A DNA stretch of 64,000 bases from Ailurus styani (GCA_002007465.1 LNAC01001234.1:125706-189705), one strand, 5' to 3'. Shown: positions 23,983-35,645, numbered from the stretch's first letter. Numbers and translations: made by a program. The notes: generated by a model from the letters alone, not told the origin.

Positions 23983-25966
23983 TAAAACTGATAGGCCTTT
24001 GAATTTGTCTTACATGTACCAAGTTCTTCTCTAACTGCTTTTCACAAACACCTTCTCCCACTTTATAGAAGAACAGATGAACAAAGTACAAAAGCCCACC
24101 TGTCACCCATCTCTGGTACTTCCTCTGCGATGTAAAGAACTTTCCTGGCTCCAAATATTGGTGCGGTGTTGGTAGAGTGAATGAATATAATGATTGGCTA
24201 ACAAATCTTTCTGCAAGTCAGGTGGGGTCATTCTCTGCTTCTCACAAAATTGTAGGAGGATCTAAATAAGTTAAGCTGGAAAACGATTAGACATAATTCT
24301 TATTTAAGGCTCAATTATCATGTGATTTTTTACTTATAACAAGGGAAGAATTCAAAGAACTAAGGGATGTAACTATAACAAAACTCCTCTATCTACTTTC
24401 TAATGTAAATAAATTTTCTCAGAACTTCAATTGGAAAAACCAAAAATATGAATAGAGTTGATACAAGATCTGTATACTTCTAACATTATATAATCTTTAT
24501 ATATTATATATATGATATGTTATGATATCCATATATCATATGGATATGTGAACTAATAGAACAAGAAAAACAGAAAAATAAAACCCCACAAACAAAATAC
24601 TTCATACATCTTATTCAGAGAGGCATTTGTAATAGAGGTTTACTTTAGATATTCAGTAATTATTAAAATTCATGATATATGTATGTTGTCTTGCACAACT
24701 GTAAATTGATAATACTTGTAATGGTAACTCAATCTGGAAGAAATTATTTTCATGTGGGTATATTTAAATTTTTATTCCCTGGGATTCTTGTTAAGATTTA
24801 AATTTGTACATTTTTTTCCTTCAGAGAATCAGAATGATGTGACTATCACAATTTTCAAGTAAAAATTATTTTCAAGTAAAAAAAGTGTTACGTTGGGTTT
24901 AAGGTATTTCCTTATTTTCAGAAAGTGGAGTGGAAATATGAGTTAAAGCATATGATAAAAATAAATGATATGGAATTTCCAATCGTTAAATTTCTACCTA
25001 TTATTCAAGGAAGGATGTCTGGCTGATCACGTGGTCTCTTTGTGCCTTCATTTTCTCAGGTTTACAATGAAGGGGTTGGATGAAATTCATGTATTATTTT
25101 AGCTGCTTAGCTTTTTATTCAGATGGAATTTTAGCTAGAGAATAAAAAGTTGAGTTGCTTTAGTGGAAACTGGCCATAGCTAAGATCCTGCCACACCCTC
25201 AGTGCCACAGTAACCTTTGAAGAGTAGTTGAAGAGTTCCTATGGAAAAGGGGTTCAACATGGCCCTTCCTGAGTCAAAACCTGTAACTAAAAACACACAA
25301 TTATTTCTAGCCTTCAACTTCATGTGCTACAGTCTAAAATCAGAACGTGTTTATGTATTAATCGGTGGTACGATCAGCCCTTCTGTTTGATAGGCAAGGA
25401 CAAGGAGTAGGATTTGGTAGACTCTGGGGTGGGAAGTTTACTTTGGGTCACAGCAGATACTCTAAATGTTGACCACTTTGGAGTCTTCTACTGATATCTA
25501 GGGAACACAGGATTTACTTTTGGTAAACCTTACTGGATTGCCAATAATTCATTACAAGAAACGTGCGGTTTGATGTAACGATTTAATTTTTCTAAAATTT
25601 ATAATAGTATCTTCCAGCCAAAAAGGTACTTTTAATATTCTAACTTTAATTAAACTACTTGCTGCTCTTTCTCCAATGTACAACGAGACAAGATCACATA
25701 CCACATGCGTACTAGGATTCACCTTAAGACTTACGTCAGTGTTAGAGACTGAGTGATGATAAAGTACTTTAGGCCTCTTGTTTTCTATATGTAAGGGCAA
25801 TAACATTTTTTTAGGTGATTCTCATAATTCTCAAGTCTATGCCCCTTTCAACTAGGCAAGGTGAAGAGAGAAAAGGGGAAATCTGGTAGAAAAGAAAGAA
25901 CGAAATCTTCTCAACTACTGAACTTCCCAGTCAGTTTCTTGAGATTCTCTCAGCTTGTGGACCATT
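23983..25966. other. AT-rich non-coding DNA
   Basis: No gene or nameable repeat. It contains the AT-rich palindrome at 24,525-24,547. The antisense 84-codon frame at 25,552-25,806 shows no motif. Confidence 0.5.
24525..24547. repeat. AT-rich perfect inverted repeat
   Basis: 'atatccatat', a 3-bp spacer and 'atatggatat' form a perfect 10-bp-arm palindrome inside a longer alternating AT tract (about 24,486-24,547). It can form a hairpin or cruciform; there is no evidence of function. Confidence 0.8.
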
Positions 25967-25984
25967 TAAAATCAACAGTTTAGG

Positions 25985-26187
25985 GGCGCCTGGGTGGCTC
26001 AGTGGGTTAAAGCCTCTGCCTTCAGCTCAGGTCATGATCTCAGGGTCCTGGGATTGAGCCCGTCATTGGGCTCCCTGCTCAGCAGGGAGCCTGCTTCCTC
26101 CTCTCTCTGCCTGCCTCTCTGCCTACTTGTGATCCGATCTCTCTCTCTCTGTCAAATAAATAAATAAAATCTTAAAAATAAATAAAT
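25985..26187 (+). mobile_element. SINEC, young mustelid-type
   Basis: 'gcgcctgggtggctcagtgg', 'gttaaagcctctgccttcag', 'ctcagcagggagcctgcttc', 'ctctgcctacttgtgatccg' and an AAATAAATAAATAAAATCTT tail. The duplication 'aaaatcaacagtttagg' flanks both sides and sets the limits. Confidence 0.96.
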
Positions 26188-27415
26188 AAAATCAACAGTT
26201 TAGGAAACGGACATTAGATAATATGAAGACAGTTACTCTGGAGGCTAAAGATAGTCACTATTTGTCATAGAAAGTTTCCCAGGAGAATAATTTTAAGTTA
26301 AGATTTATGGTTAGGGTATTGATATGAAAAGATCAAAGTAAAAAAAAAAATTAAGAGGTTGATCTTAGAATTCATTCAGACCATCTGACTAGATAAACCC
26401 TCTGCAGATTGAAGCCTTGCTCAAGATCTTATTAAGTCAAGTTAATGGGAAACGCAAAGCTAATGCAGTTCTTTATCTTTGTAACTCAATTGAGATGTAA
26501 AGACCATGAACAGTGTTTAAATATTATTACAATGACAAGTACATTCAAGAGGGCCTATCCAGGAGCTAATCTGTCCCAAACTTCCGCATGCTGCTGATGG
26601 ACCAGTGCTTTAACTAGGGCAAATAGGCAATTCAGTTTCAATCACTAAAAATCTTATCTACTGGAGAGATCAGACTGGCAACATAATTAAATGCAATGAT
26701 TTGCTTCAGAGCACAATTATAGAGTTCATCATTTGTTGCACTTTAGCTAAATACAACACTGTGTCAAAATGTGAGGTGGAATCTTTTTTATTTTTCCCAG
26801 TGCGGAATATTTAATCAGCTTTGTTTCCAAAATAATGACTTGGTTAGACAGTGTTTACTAAATAGTGTACTATGTGGTTTCATTTTCTCTTTAAAGACAA
26901 ATTAGTGGAGAAATTTGTCAATTTGACCAAGGTTGGCAGATGTTAGTTTCTTTGGAATTCATATTTACTGTAAACAAGAACTTCCGTTTGGGCTCCATGC
27001 GCGGGAGAGAATGAGATGTGGGACCTGGGACAATTGGGAAAGGGGATTTAGGTAAGTACCGTATCTGTTAAAGATGGCAAAACAGCTACTTGAAATATTC
27101 AGAAATCCACTTTCAATATATATCTGCTTCTACTTCATTCTACGGAAAAAATAATTAGAAGTGCATGATACAAATATTTGGAGGAAGAAGGCATAACAAA
27201 TGCATATAAAGTTAACAAACACAACTCAAACGTGATACAGGATACTTAAACTCAAAAAGTATTTAATCTTGAAATGTATTCCCCAAAATGAAGTACCACG
27301 TTTGTATGTTTAAACACCATAACTACACAGCAAGTCTTTCCTGAGATTGTCTCTCAACCAAATTTAAGAAAATTTCTTTCAACACGGAAAGCCATTAACA
27401 GAGTGTTAACACTCT

Positions 27416-27427
27416 GCCACCTACTGG
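27416..27427 (-). promoter_or_regulatory. CTCF-like core motif
   Basis: 'gccacctactgg' is an exact match to the antisense form of the CTCF core CCASYAGRKGGC. It sits outside recognised repeats. A motif match alone does not show binding. Confidence 0.4.
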
Positions 27428-27640
27428 ACAATTTGTCAACTCCCAAGAAATGTGCTCAGGAACCTGAAATGTGTATTTCAACAGGAAGGCTTCTGGAAGC
27501 CTTAGGAAGGAAATACAGCTCCGGGATATACACAGGCAAACTTTTCCAACTCATCTGATAATAAGCTACTTCCCCGTTTGTTGTCGAAGCCTGTTTGCTA
27601 ACAATGACTCATGTGTTCAGACTCAGTCTTTTAACGTTCA

Positions 27641-27670
27641 AACAATAACAACAACAACAATAACAATAAC
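27641..27670 (+). repeat. Short (CAA)n/(TAACAA)n microsatellite
   Basis: About ten interrupted CAA/TAA-type triplets. Simple sequence without wider structure. Confidence 0.8.
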
Positions 27671-28149
27671 CTCCTGCAGGGAGTTTTTGGTGCCAGCTAG
27701 TTTAGCATCAGTAACGACTTTATGGGCCAAAAGTGAAGGGGACAGAAGGTCCCAGCACCTCTCCTTTCAGCGAAGTGTACCTGTAGCTTAAAGCTTCAGG
27801 TGTCACATTCTGCAATATTTAACTTCTTTTCACAGATACAACAAATGTAAAATTAGATCATGATAATATGCTATATGTAGCCAACCCAAGTAGAAATTAC
27901 ATAATTTGGCAAGTCTGACTGAAATAAATGTTTAGTACCGATAATACAAAATAAGAAAAAGCCCAGCCAGCAATGAAGTGGATACTGCTAATAATAGAAT
28001 AGGACATCATATTTAAATATTTACACTGAAATCAAAGAACATCAAAGTTACAAAGGATATAGAGAGCCTGTGGACCTCACTTCTACAGAGAAGTAAACCA
28101 AGACTCCAATATTAAGTGATGGAAACTGTTCAATGCAGAAAATGGCTGT

Positions 28150-28342
28150 GTCAAACCTTAGCTTTGTCATTCTCCAGCTGGATGATCTTGGCCATTGTTA
28201 ATTAGCCCCTCGGAGTTTTAATTCCCTCATTTGTACAAGGCAAATGTATTATCTAACTTACAAAATGGCTATAAAGACTAAATGAGATAAAATACCCAGC
28301 TCGATTTCTCAAAGCCAAACAGGTGCTTAATAAACATGTTAC
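28150..28342 (+). repeat. MIR SINE
   Basis: 'ctttgtcattctccagctgg', 'gatcttggccattgttaatt', 'tccctcatttgtacaaggca' and 'aggtgcttaataaacatgtt' cover the MIR from tRNA-related part to 3' end, and 'ctaaatgagataaaataccc' supplies the core. Confidence 0.8.
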
Positions 28343-28430
28343 CCAAAGTCACAAAACCTATTGGCAGAGCTGGAGCTAGAACCCAGGTGTCCTGACTATT
28401 GATTCCATGCCTTTTGCAAGGCTGCCCTGT
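28343..28430 (-). repeat. MIR fragment, antisense
   Basis: 'agtcacaaaacctattggca', 'gagctggagctagaacccag' and 'gtgtcctgactattgattcc' are the antisense head of a second MIR, immediately after the sense MIR. Only the tRNA-related end remains. Confidence 0.65.
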
Positions 28431-28590
28431 TTCAGGGCTTATATTTAAGGAATTTTAAAACTAAGATTCAGCTCCATTAGTATGTATGTGAATAGGCATG
28501 TAAGTGTGACTTCAATTAAACCAAGGTCAAGGTTTGACCTTTATGAATCAATTGATTGGCTATATTTCATTCAGCCCCATCTATGGAAAG

Positions 28591-28632
28591 TCACTTTCGT
28601 AGTCTGAAGTATCACTTTCGTAGTCTGAAGTA
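28591..28632. repeat. Perfect 21-bp tandem duplication
   Basis: The 21-bp unit containing 'cactttcgtagtctgaag' occurs twice in direct succession (28,591-28,611 and 28,612-28,632) without a mismatch. No longer array is present. Confidence 0.95.
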
Positions 28633-28639
28633 TGGGTCA

Positions 28640-29570
28640 ATCAGGTTTGATATTAATTCTTTATATTAAACCACGTCTTTGTAATTCTCTGTTTCCATCC
28701 TCTTAGGAGGACATAACTGGATTAATTTCAAAGTCAATCTTTGGTAATTAGCATTATCTTCATATATGTAGCAGCACATTAATAGTTTGTTGTATCAAAG
28801 AGAATTTGTGAATCTCAAACAACAAGTAATTGAGGGACATCATAAGAAGGAATGCTCTGGAAGAGCTCCCCTCCCTATATAGCAGCCCATCCCCGATGAA
28901 AAAGGGATTACTTTTGCCCAGTTGGATTTGGTGGATCATATTCAGCGGAGTATGACAACCTTGGGAAAAACCAAAGAATTTCTTCCTCTTTGGGTGGGAT
29001 AGAGAATATTTCTACGGTAATAGCAAAAAGTGTCCACCTTTTCTAGCTACTGAATAGAAATATAAACCCTTACCCTTTCTTCTTTTGAAATGTATAGTAT
29101 TGGCTTAGAAGAAGAAAGTTTTTAAATAAAATGGCCTTTCACTAAATTATGGGTTGTTTTTAAAATCTGCCCCTCTGTTTATCAAATTTCTCTCGTGGTG
29201 CAGAGACTTCACTGACAAGATGTTGACTGTTATTCTGTGGAAGAGGGTGTAGGTTGGTTCGCCCCATAGAGAACACAAGTAGGGTCAAAGGTGTGACTCA
29301 CAGGGATGTAGGTGTGGGCTCAATATGGCAAAGGGTTTTGGGAGCTGTTCAATAAGGGGAGAACCTGGAGATACTGAGAAGAGACTGGGTACCAGGGACT
29401 GAATTTTTTAACAGGTGGGAGTTTAGTCCAGATACCCAGTAAGATCCCTTCCCACGCTAAGATTCTATGATACTAAGTTTACAGATTTCATGCTGTAGAA
29501 AGGCATTTATGAAAATTTACTCTCCATTGTTTTTTGCACAAAAAAACTTTAGAGGCGTATTAGTACAGTA
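28640..29570. other. Non-coding DNA, no features seen
   Basis: I recognise no gene or named repeat. Confidence 0.5.
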
Positions 29571-29574
29571 GTAA

Positions 29575-29790
29575 GGACGGAGCGTGGAATCAGACTTCCT
29601 GATAGTACTGCCCATGAGTCTTGCTCATTATTAGCTGCGTTGCCTCGGGAAATTACTGATGTTTTTCTGTGCCTGAAATGTCCCCATTTGTACAATGGGC
29701 CTAATAATAGTGTGTTACTTCTTAGGGTTATGGTATCAGCTCAATGAGTGAATACAATGTGAAGTGCTCTGAATATTGCCTGATTCAAAA
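29575..29790 (+). repeat. MIR SINE
   Basis: 'gcgtggaatcagacttcctg', 'ctcattattagctgcgttgc', 'tccccatttgtacaatgggc', 'ctaataatagtgtgttactt' and 'gtgaagtgctctgaatattg' follow the whole MIR order. Confidence 0.85.
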
Positions 29791-30950
29791 TAACCCTTGC
29801 CCCCCTCCCCAAATGTCAGTGCAGCCCCTCTTTTCTACAAAATGCACATCATACTTTGACTACACTAATGGACTATACGTGTGATCCAAAATCAAGCAGG
29901 TAACTATGAGATACAAATGTGGCAACTATGTGGTCCAAGTTTCACCACCTTCCATTCCTATAGCCATGATAGACATTAATCTTCTAGCATGGCAGTCGAT
30001 GCCACTGTGCCTACATGGTACCTCAGCATCCTTCTCAACACAGAGCTCTAGAGTAGACAAGTGAGAAGAAACCCATTTTGTTCATGTATTCACAACGTTT
30101 GAATCTAAACTTTAACTGTAAAACTTGTCACGATCCAAAGACAAACTTAAGACTGACACATCCACTCCACTTGTTGCTTTAGTGTGATATTTTTCATGGT
30201 GGCTTTGGTAAAATGCCACAGATTTGGTTTTATCTGTTTCTCTTTTCATTTGCAAAGATGTGCATTTTTAATGAACCATTATGAATACTGGTGTATGAAA
30301 ATGTGCTTTTGTGCTTTGTTAGAGGCCAATTCTATTAGAAGTCATCTGTTTGACAGTATATTCATTTCTCATAATATTCTATTTTTTAGGGATTGGAAAG
30401 AGATTTTCAACTCTTCCTAAAAGACATCTGTCCCTATTCTTTATAAATGAAAAACCATGTTACAGATGCACACTTTTCTCAAAGAAAGGAATCTATGTGC
30501 ACAGAGATCAAGAGATAGAAGTTAGATGGCAGGAGTGATCTAAATTATTGAAGATGACCCTGTCATAATCTGTTTCCAAAAAGAGATTGATCTTTATCAT
30601 TGGCCTTTGCTAAGAACAAGATGGCTAAACCTAGGGGAGTGAGGGCTCTAAGAGAACGATAGTCAGTTGGGAAGAGCAGAAAGTCTAGCCATTCTGTCCT
30701 GAGAATAATAATCCCCTAGGGGTCCCACTCCTCCCCAGTGGCTAAAAAGCACAGCTAAGAAACGCTTTATGGAAAGTTTAAGACCAAACAGCAGCAGGCT
30801 ATTTCTAGCATAAGCTAAGCAGTCTATTCCAAAGGGAAGTCTCAGCTGTAGGGATGGGACAAATGGCAGAATTCTGAAGGTAGAGCTACTGAACAGTACA
30901 ACTGCCAGGCCAAATATAAGTACAGTCATTTTATAAAAGACATAATATCA
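29791..30950. other. Non-coding DNA
   Basis: No named repeat. Open frames of 60-90 codons on both strands (30,184-30,929) have no recognisable motif; the ones on the + strand are AT-rich and look like chance. Confidence 0.45.
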
Positions 30951-30954
30951 TTAA

Positions 30955-31190
30955 TATTTGAGCACTTATTCTGTACCAGACATTGTGCTAAGAGTCTTAC
31001 TCATCCAATCTTTATTGATGCAATAACTCTGAGAGGTACGCACTAGTATTCCTGTAGAATGAATGAGAAAACTGAGGCATAGGAAGGTTAAATTGTTTGC
31101 CTCGGGCCATGTTGCCAGTTATAGGCAAGGTTAGGACTTGATCTTAGATTCCTTGACTGCAGAGTCTCTGTACTTAACTACACTGAGGGT
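30955..31190 (-). repeat. MIR SINE, antisense, near full length
   Basis: 'tgagcacttattctgtacca', 'gacattgtgctaagagtctt', 'gaatgagaaaactgaggcat' and 'aggaaggttaaattgtttgc' are the reverse complement of MIR from 3' end to tRNA-related head. Confidence 0.88.
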
Positions 31191-32555
31191 CCTTGTGGTT
31201 ATGGGATACCTGCCAGGTCCCATCTTGCTACGTCTCAATGGCTAATGGGAATTTCTATGCAGGCAGGTTCTAGCCAGATGACAGAGAATGCCAGAAACAA
31301 CTATTACTCAGGTGTCAACACTCTGCATGGGGCTGGAGAAACTTCTGGATGAATAGAAGGTCAGGAACTTGACAGTCAGAGAGGCTCCAGCAATGCCCTA
31401 TGCCCTCTGTGCTCCAAAGCAAAGCAGACATGGTTAACCCAGGGACCTTAGGGACTGTGGGTGGACTAGAGAAAGATGGACTTATTATCCCCAAACTGGC
31501 TGTAAAGAAGAAATGACAGGCCTGTATACCCTTGGGATCATCTGGAATAGCCCAGATGGGACTAGGGCTGGTAGCCCCAAATAAATTTGATAGTGGTTTT
31601 AACAACAAAAGTCACTTATAGAGCATATTAAATGCAAGCATTTAAAATACTGTCTCCCTTCAAGTAGTTTTGAAGGGATAGGCATGTATCAAAGGGGAAA
31701 TACTGTTTTCCAAACTTGTTAAATAGTTTGATACAAGTCAATGACTATACCAAAGGGGCACAGATTAAGCGCAGCACTGAGTTTATCATAGGTTTGTTAA
31801 AACAGGTAGAAATACCAAGCTAACATCTAATCTAAAATCTTTAAAAACAGGCCTTGATAAATAAGAACTAGACGGTGAAGAGACAAAACTAGAGGCTGAT
31901 TGGTAGACAGACGAGGTTTATCGTACTCATTAATGAATGAACAGGTATTTCTGCTCAATTTTAATCTCATTAAAACATCCCATATTCACTGAGGTTCTTT
32001 TCTCTGATCGTGAAAAGAATGAAATTGATTTGTATAACAGAGGTGAGTGGTCAAATGTTAGGAGCAGATAGTTCATATTGCACGGCTTACCTTAACCAAA
32101 TACTGCATCGTGCAAACAAAATATGAAAATTAACATGGGCATGTAATTCTTTCTGAATCCATTAAGGTTATCCTTATGTCACCAAGATATTTGGGGATAG
32201 TTAATTCGTGTTGTTGTTTTTTCAAGGCAAGTTTTTGTTTTGTAACAGCAGAGTAGGGAGGGAGGATGAACATGGAAATGGAATTTGGATGGCTTTTATT
32301 ATCAGCGGCTTGGAAAAGTTTGATAGCAAAGCATGACACTCAAAGGTATTGAAATCCTTCAGTCAGATATAAATGGGAAGTATTTTCCTTACATTCAGAG
32401 ATCCTATTCAAAAGGAAAGGGCCTATGCTATTTAACTTGGAATGTCTTTGATAAGTTTTTACTTTTTAGTTAGAATTTGTTTTTAAAATATAGACATTAA
32501 AGTTCTCCCTCATAACCATCCTACTTTTCCAATATATTTGCTCAGAAATAAGAAC
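31191..32555. other. Non-coding DNA
   Basis: The GC-richer part 31,200-31,600 carries an antisense 97-codon frame (31,315-31,608) without a recognised product; it may be an unnamed old repeat. The remainder is AT-rich and featureless. Confidence 0.4.
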
Positions 32556-32559
32556 CATT

Positions 32560-33120
32560 AACAATTTGAACTTTACCATTCTGGATACTTTTCTGTGCAC
32601 ATAGGTGTGAGTAAGTATATTTAATTTTACAAAACAGAATCTATTTATCTGTCTAGATATATTCTCCTTAAACTTCCTTTTTTCTTAGTATATGATGAAC
32701 ACCTTTCCCTGTTAGTGCATACAGATCGACTTCATTATTTTTAATGGCTATATAGTATTGCCCAATACAGGTATGCCAAAATACATTTAATTATTCCCTA
32801 TTGATTAGTGTTTAGGGAATACCAATCTGTGAAGTATTACAAATAATATTGCAAGGAACATTACAGAGGTACTGAAGGATACAAACAGAAAGACCATTTC
32901 TCTACGGTGGATAATAAATAGAAATGCTGGGCCAAAGCATATGAGCATTTGTAATTTTGACAAGTAATGTAAATTGCCTGCTTTTCCTTGATCGTTAGTG
33001 AGGCTGAATGCCTTATTATAATGACGTTGGCCATTTGGTTCATCTTCCATGGATTTATAACTGTTTGTCACTTTTTAAAAAATGAGTTATCTTTCTTTTT
33101 TCTTTTGGATTTATAGGAGC
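32560..33120 (-). repeat. Ancient L1 (L1M), antisense, 3' ORF2/3'-UTR part
   Basis: 'ttaatggctatatagtattg', 'ttccctattgattagtgttt', 'aatagaaatgctgggccaaa' and 'gcatatgagcatttgtaatt' are the antisense of the L1 segment that in sense reads '...cctaaatgtccatcaatag...'. Frames are broken, and it continues after the MIR at 33,400. Confidence 0.7.
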
Positions 33121-33124
33121 TCTT

Positions 33125-33385
33125 TGCATCTCAATGCTTAGTAACAAACTCTGGAGTCAGGGAGATCTAAGTTAAAGTCCCAGTTTTGTTTCTTTCTTAT
33201 TAGATGACACTGGCATTTTGTCTAAAGTCTCCAATCCTCAGACTGTTTATATACAAAACAAGGATAAGACGACTACATACACGATAGGTTTTTCTTGAGT
33301 TTTAAAAATAATAATACAGTGTTTGTTAATTTTTAAGATGGTGCTTGGTACAGAGTATATATGTAATAAATATTATTCGTTCTTT
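33125..33385 (+). repeat. MIR SINE inserted in ancient L1
   Basis: 'actctggagtcagggagatc', 'agttaaagtcccagttttgt', 'atacaaaacaaggataagac' and 'atggtgcttggtacagagta' represent a full MIR. L1M sequence lies directly on both sides, in matching order, so this looks like an insertion into L1. Confidence 0.75.
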
Positions 33386-33389
33386 ATGT

Positions 33390-33865
33390 TGCAACTACTT
33401 TTCTCGTGTTGTTAGTTGACTTATAATTTTATTTGCAGAAATTACCACTTTATAGAAATTTTGCTTTTAGATATAGTCAAATCTTTCCATACCCCTACCC
33501 TCCTTTTGGGCTTTTGGGTTTTGCATAATGCTTAGAATAACAATACCTAGATTGTGAACAAATATATTATCTTAAATCCCTTGAAGTATATTTAGCATTT
33601 TAATTTTTACATTTAGATCTGAAATACATCACTATTTGTTTCTGAGCATGGTGCCAGGTAGTTCTGTATTTTGAATTTCCCATCATTTTATCACTGATTT
33701 GAAATGCAGATGTCATCACCTACCAAATTCCAAGGTATTTCTGCACTCTTTATTCTATTCCGTTTACCTATTTATCCTTTTATGTGTCAACACCATGGTA
33801 TTTTAGTTACTTGTCTCATGGTATGTTTTGATCCTCGATAAGGCAAAACCCTAAGTCCTTTTATC
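33390..33865 (-). repeat. Ancient L1 (L1M), antisense, continuation
   Basis: 'gttgcaactacttttctcgt', 'atcactgatttgaaatgcag', 'accaaattccaaggtatttc' and 'tattctattccgtttaccta' match antisense L1M ORF2 sequence upstream of the 32,560 part. It is heavily decayed. Confidence 0.65.
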
Positions 33866-33929
33866 TTTTGGTTATATTTATTCATCACCTATTTCCTACA
33901 TTAGAATGCATCCAAGGAAGTATGGCCTT

Positions 33930-34020
33930 GTTTGTCTTTCATTGCTGCATCTCTGTGGCCTAAAACAACACCTAGCCCAGAGTAGGCCCTCAACATATGT
34001 GATTTGAATAAACAAACTTA
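33930..34020 (+). repeat. L2 LINE 3'-tail fragment
   Basis: 'ctgcatctctgtggcctaaa', 'caacacctagcccagagtag' and 'gccctcaacatatgtgattt' match the L2 3' end ('cccagcgcctagcacagtgcctggcacatagtagg'). Confidence 0.6.
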
Positions 34021-34024
34021 AATC

Positions 34025-34880
34025 TAGTAGTCTTTTTTACACCCGTGTATTTTTTGCCTTTCTTTAAAACCTTTTTATTGTTAAGTAAATGCAAAAACAA
34101 CATAAACACCCTTGGAGCTATTATCCTATATCTAATTTTTAGGGAAAAAAATTAAGCAATTCTTGCCTCCTATATAATTACTGCACCAGCTATAGGAGTT
34201 CTAAAAACAGTCATATTGGTAAGATCTTTATTTCTTTGCGTATAAAGGTTTGACAGTTGTGTATTATTTGTACTAGTTAAAAGGATATTATTTACTGCTG
34301 GGTTTTTTTTTTAGGAAGAACAAATAGCTACTCCCTGGAACTTCCATCTTTAGTGAGCTAGACGAATGCTATTTGAAATAAATAGAGCTTCAGTTTCTTC
34401 CTGTATCTCTCAAAGACTGGTGAGATGTCCAGAGCAGAGGGCAGATTTCATATGGCTTTCTGCTCTTGATAATCTTTTAAATAAAAGTTTAATTATTTTA
34501 ATAATAAAAATTTTATTATATTAACATTTAACTGGAATGAAGAAAAACAAGGGAGGAAAACAATTCATTTTTCCTCTTCACCTATAGCTATTTCTGCTAT
34601 CAATTTGGAAATATTGGAAAGAAAGTGCTGGCAATAGTGGAAGGAAAGAAAATAGAGACATGGGCAGTGGAGAGGCAAAGCATCTGAAATGTTCCACTCA
34701 AAATACAGCTTCACCTTGTTGATGCTTGCTGACACTGGCCAGGGAAATGCTCAGGCTGATATAAGGCTGGATAGACAAGGGCGTGAAGTACTCACACTGA
34801 AAATCCTTGAAGTGTGGTAGGGATGGGGAAGAGAGCCTGTTGGAAGGGATACCTGAGAGGTATTTGTGAGCTTAATAGCT
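34025..34880. other. AT-rich non-coding DNA
   Basis: No gene. Part of 34,030-34,300 may belong to the preceding L1M, but this could not be shown. Confidence 0.45.
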
Positions 34881-34884
34881 GGAC

Positions 34885-35266
34885 TAAAGTCACCTGAGAA
34901 CTTATTAGAAATGCAAATTGGGGGGCCCCACCTTAGACTGAATTATAGACTCTGAGGTGGGAATAGCAATCCATGTTTTTTTGTTTTTCTGTTTTTTTGG
35001 TTTTTGTTTTACATATAATGTATTATTTTCCCCAAGGGTGCAGGTCTGAATTCACAACACTCACCATAGCACAAACCCTCCCCAATGTCCATAACCCAGC
35101 CACCCTATCCCTACCTCCCCACCCCCCAGTAACCTTCAGTTCGTTTCGTTTCGTGAGATTAAGAGTCTCTTATGGTTTGTCTCCTTCCTGATCCCATCTT
35201 GTGCAATCCATGTTTTTACAAGCCCTCCAAGTGACTCTGTTGCTGGCAGAATTTGAGAACTACTGT
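34885..35266. mobile_element. MER5A-type hAT element, interrupted by an L1 insertion
   Basis: Left part (34,885-34,965): 'cacctgagaacttattagaa', 'atgcaaattggggggcccca'. Right part after the L1 (35,203-35,266): 'acaagccctccaagtgactc' and the terminal 'tttgagaactactg'. The two halves join into one MER5A copy when the L1 and one target copy are ignored. Confidence 0.85.
34981..35202 (-). mobile_element. 5'-truncated L1 (carnivore type), antisense
   Basis: T-rich reversed tail, then 'ccccaagggtgcaggtctga', 'caacactcaccatagcacaa', 'accctccccaatgtccataa' and 'gagattaagagtctcttatg', which is the antisense 3' region of carnivore L1. About 220 bp, no intact coding. A perfect 15-bp duplication 'gcaatccatgttttt' flanks it (34,966-34,980 and 35,203-35,217). 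The 72-codon frame across it is repeat-derived. Confidence 0.9.
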
Positions 35267-35269
35267 TTC

Positions 35270-35645
35270 AGTGCAAAAGAAGGGGAGATGGGGAGTTAAA
35301 AAATCTGACAACTAATAAAATCCTTGTCTCTGTCATCAACTTCCATGTCATGAGGATAAAAGAGAAGTTGAGACGAATTATGTAAAAAAAAAATATGGTA
35401 AGACTGGCAGTCAACTGTAACTTTAGTAATTGGTAGGCAAGTTTGGTACTTTCTATAGTGCCTCCTTCTTAGCAAGATTCACAGGCACAGTCCAGAGGGC
35501 AGAACTGTTTAACTGGATTCTAATAAACCAAAACTTTTCTGCTCCTTACCTCCAGCCCCTAAGACAACAAACCATTCCCACGATCGCTGTTCAGCAAAAC
35601 TAGACTGTCGTGGTTTTCCATAGCTTGCCTATTGAGAAGTGCCTT
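35270..35645. other. Non-coding DNA, no features seen
   Basis: Nothing assignable between the MER5A and the L1 3' end. Confidence 0.5.

Larger units (their letters stand above)
26205..28145. other. Repeat-poor non-coding DNA
   Basis: Nearly 2 kb without a recognised transposon, which is unusual here. It holds an AT-rich block with octamer-like and homeodomain-like words (26,640-26,960), a CTCF-like word (27,416-27,427) and a small (CAA)n run (27,641-27,670). A 106-codon frame at 27,471-27,791 includes the (CAA)n as a threonine run and is probably chance. Confidence 0.45.

Noticed and set aside
27471..27791. 106-codon + frame
   Set aside because: Part of its length is a (CAA)n-derived threonine run; no homology recognised.
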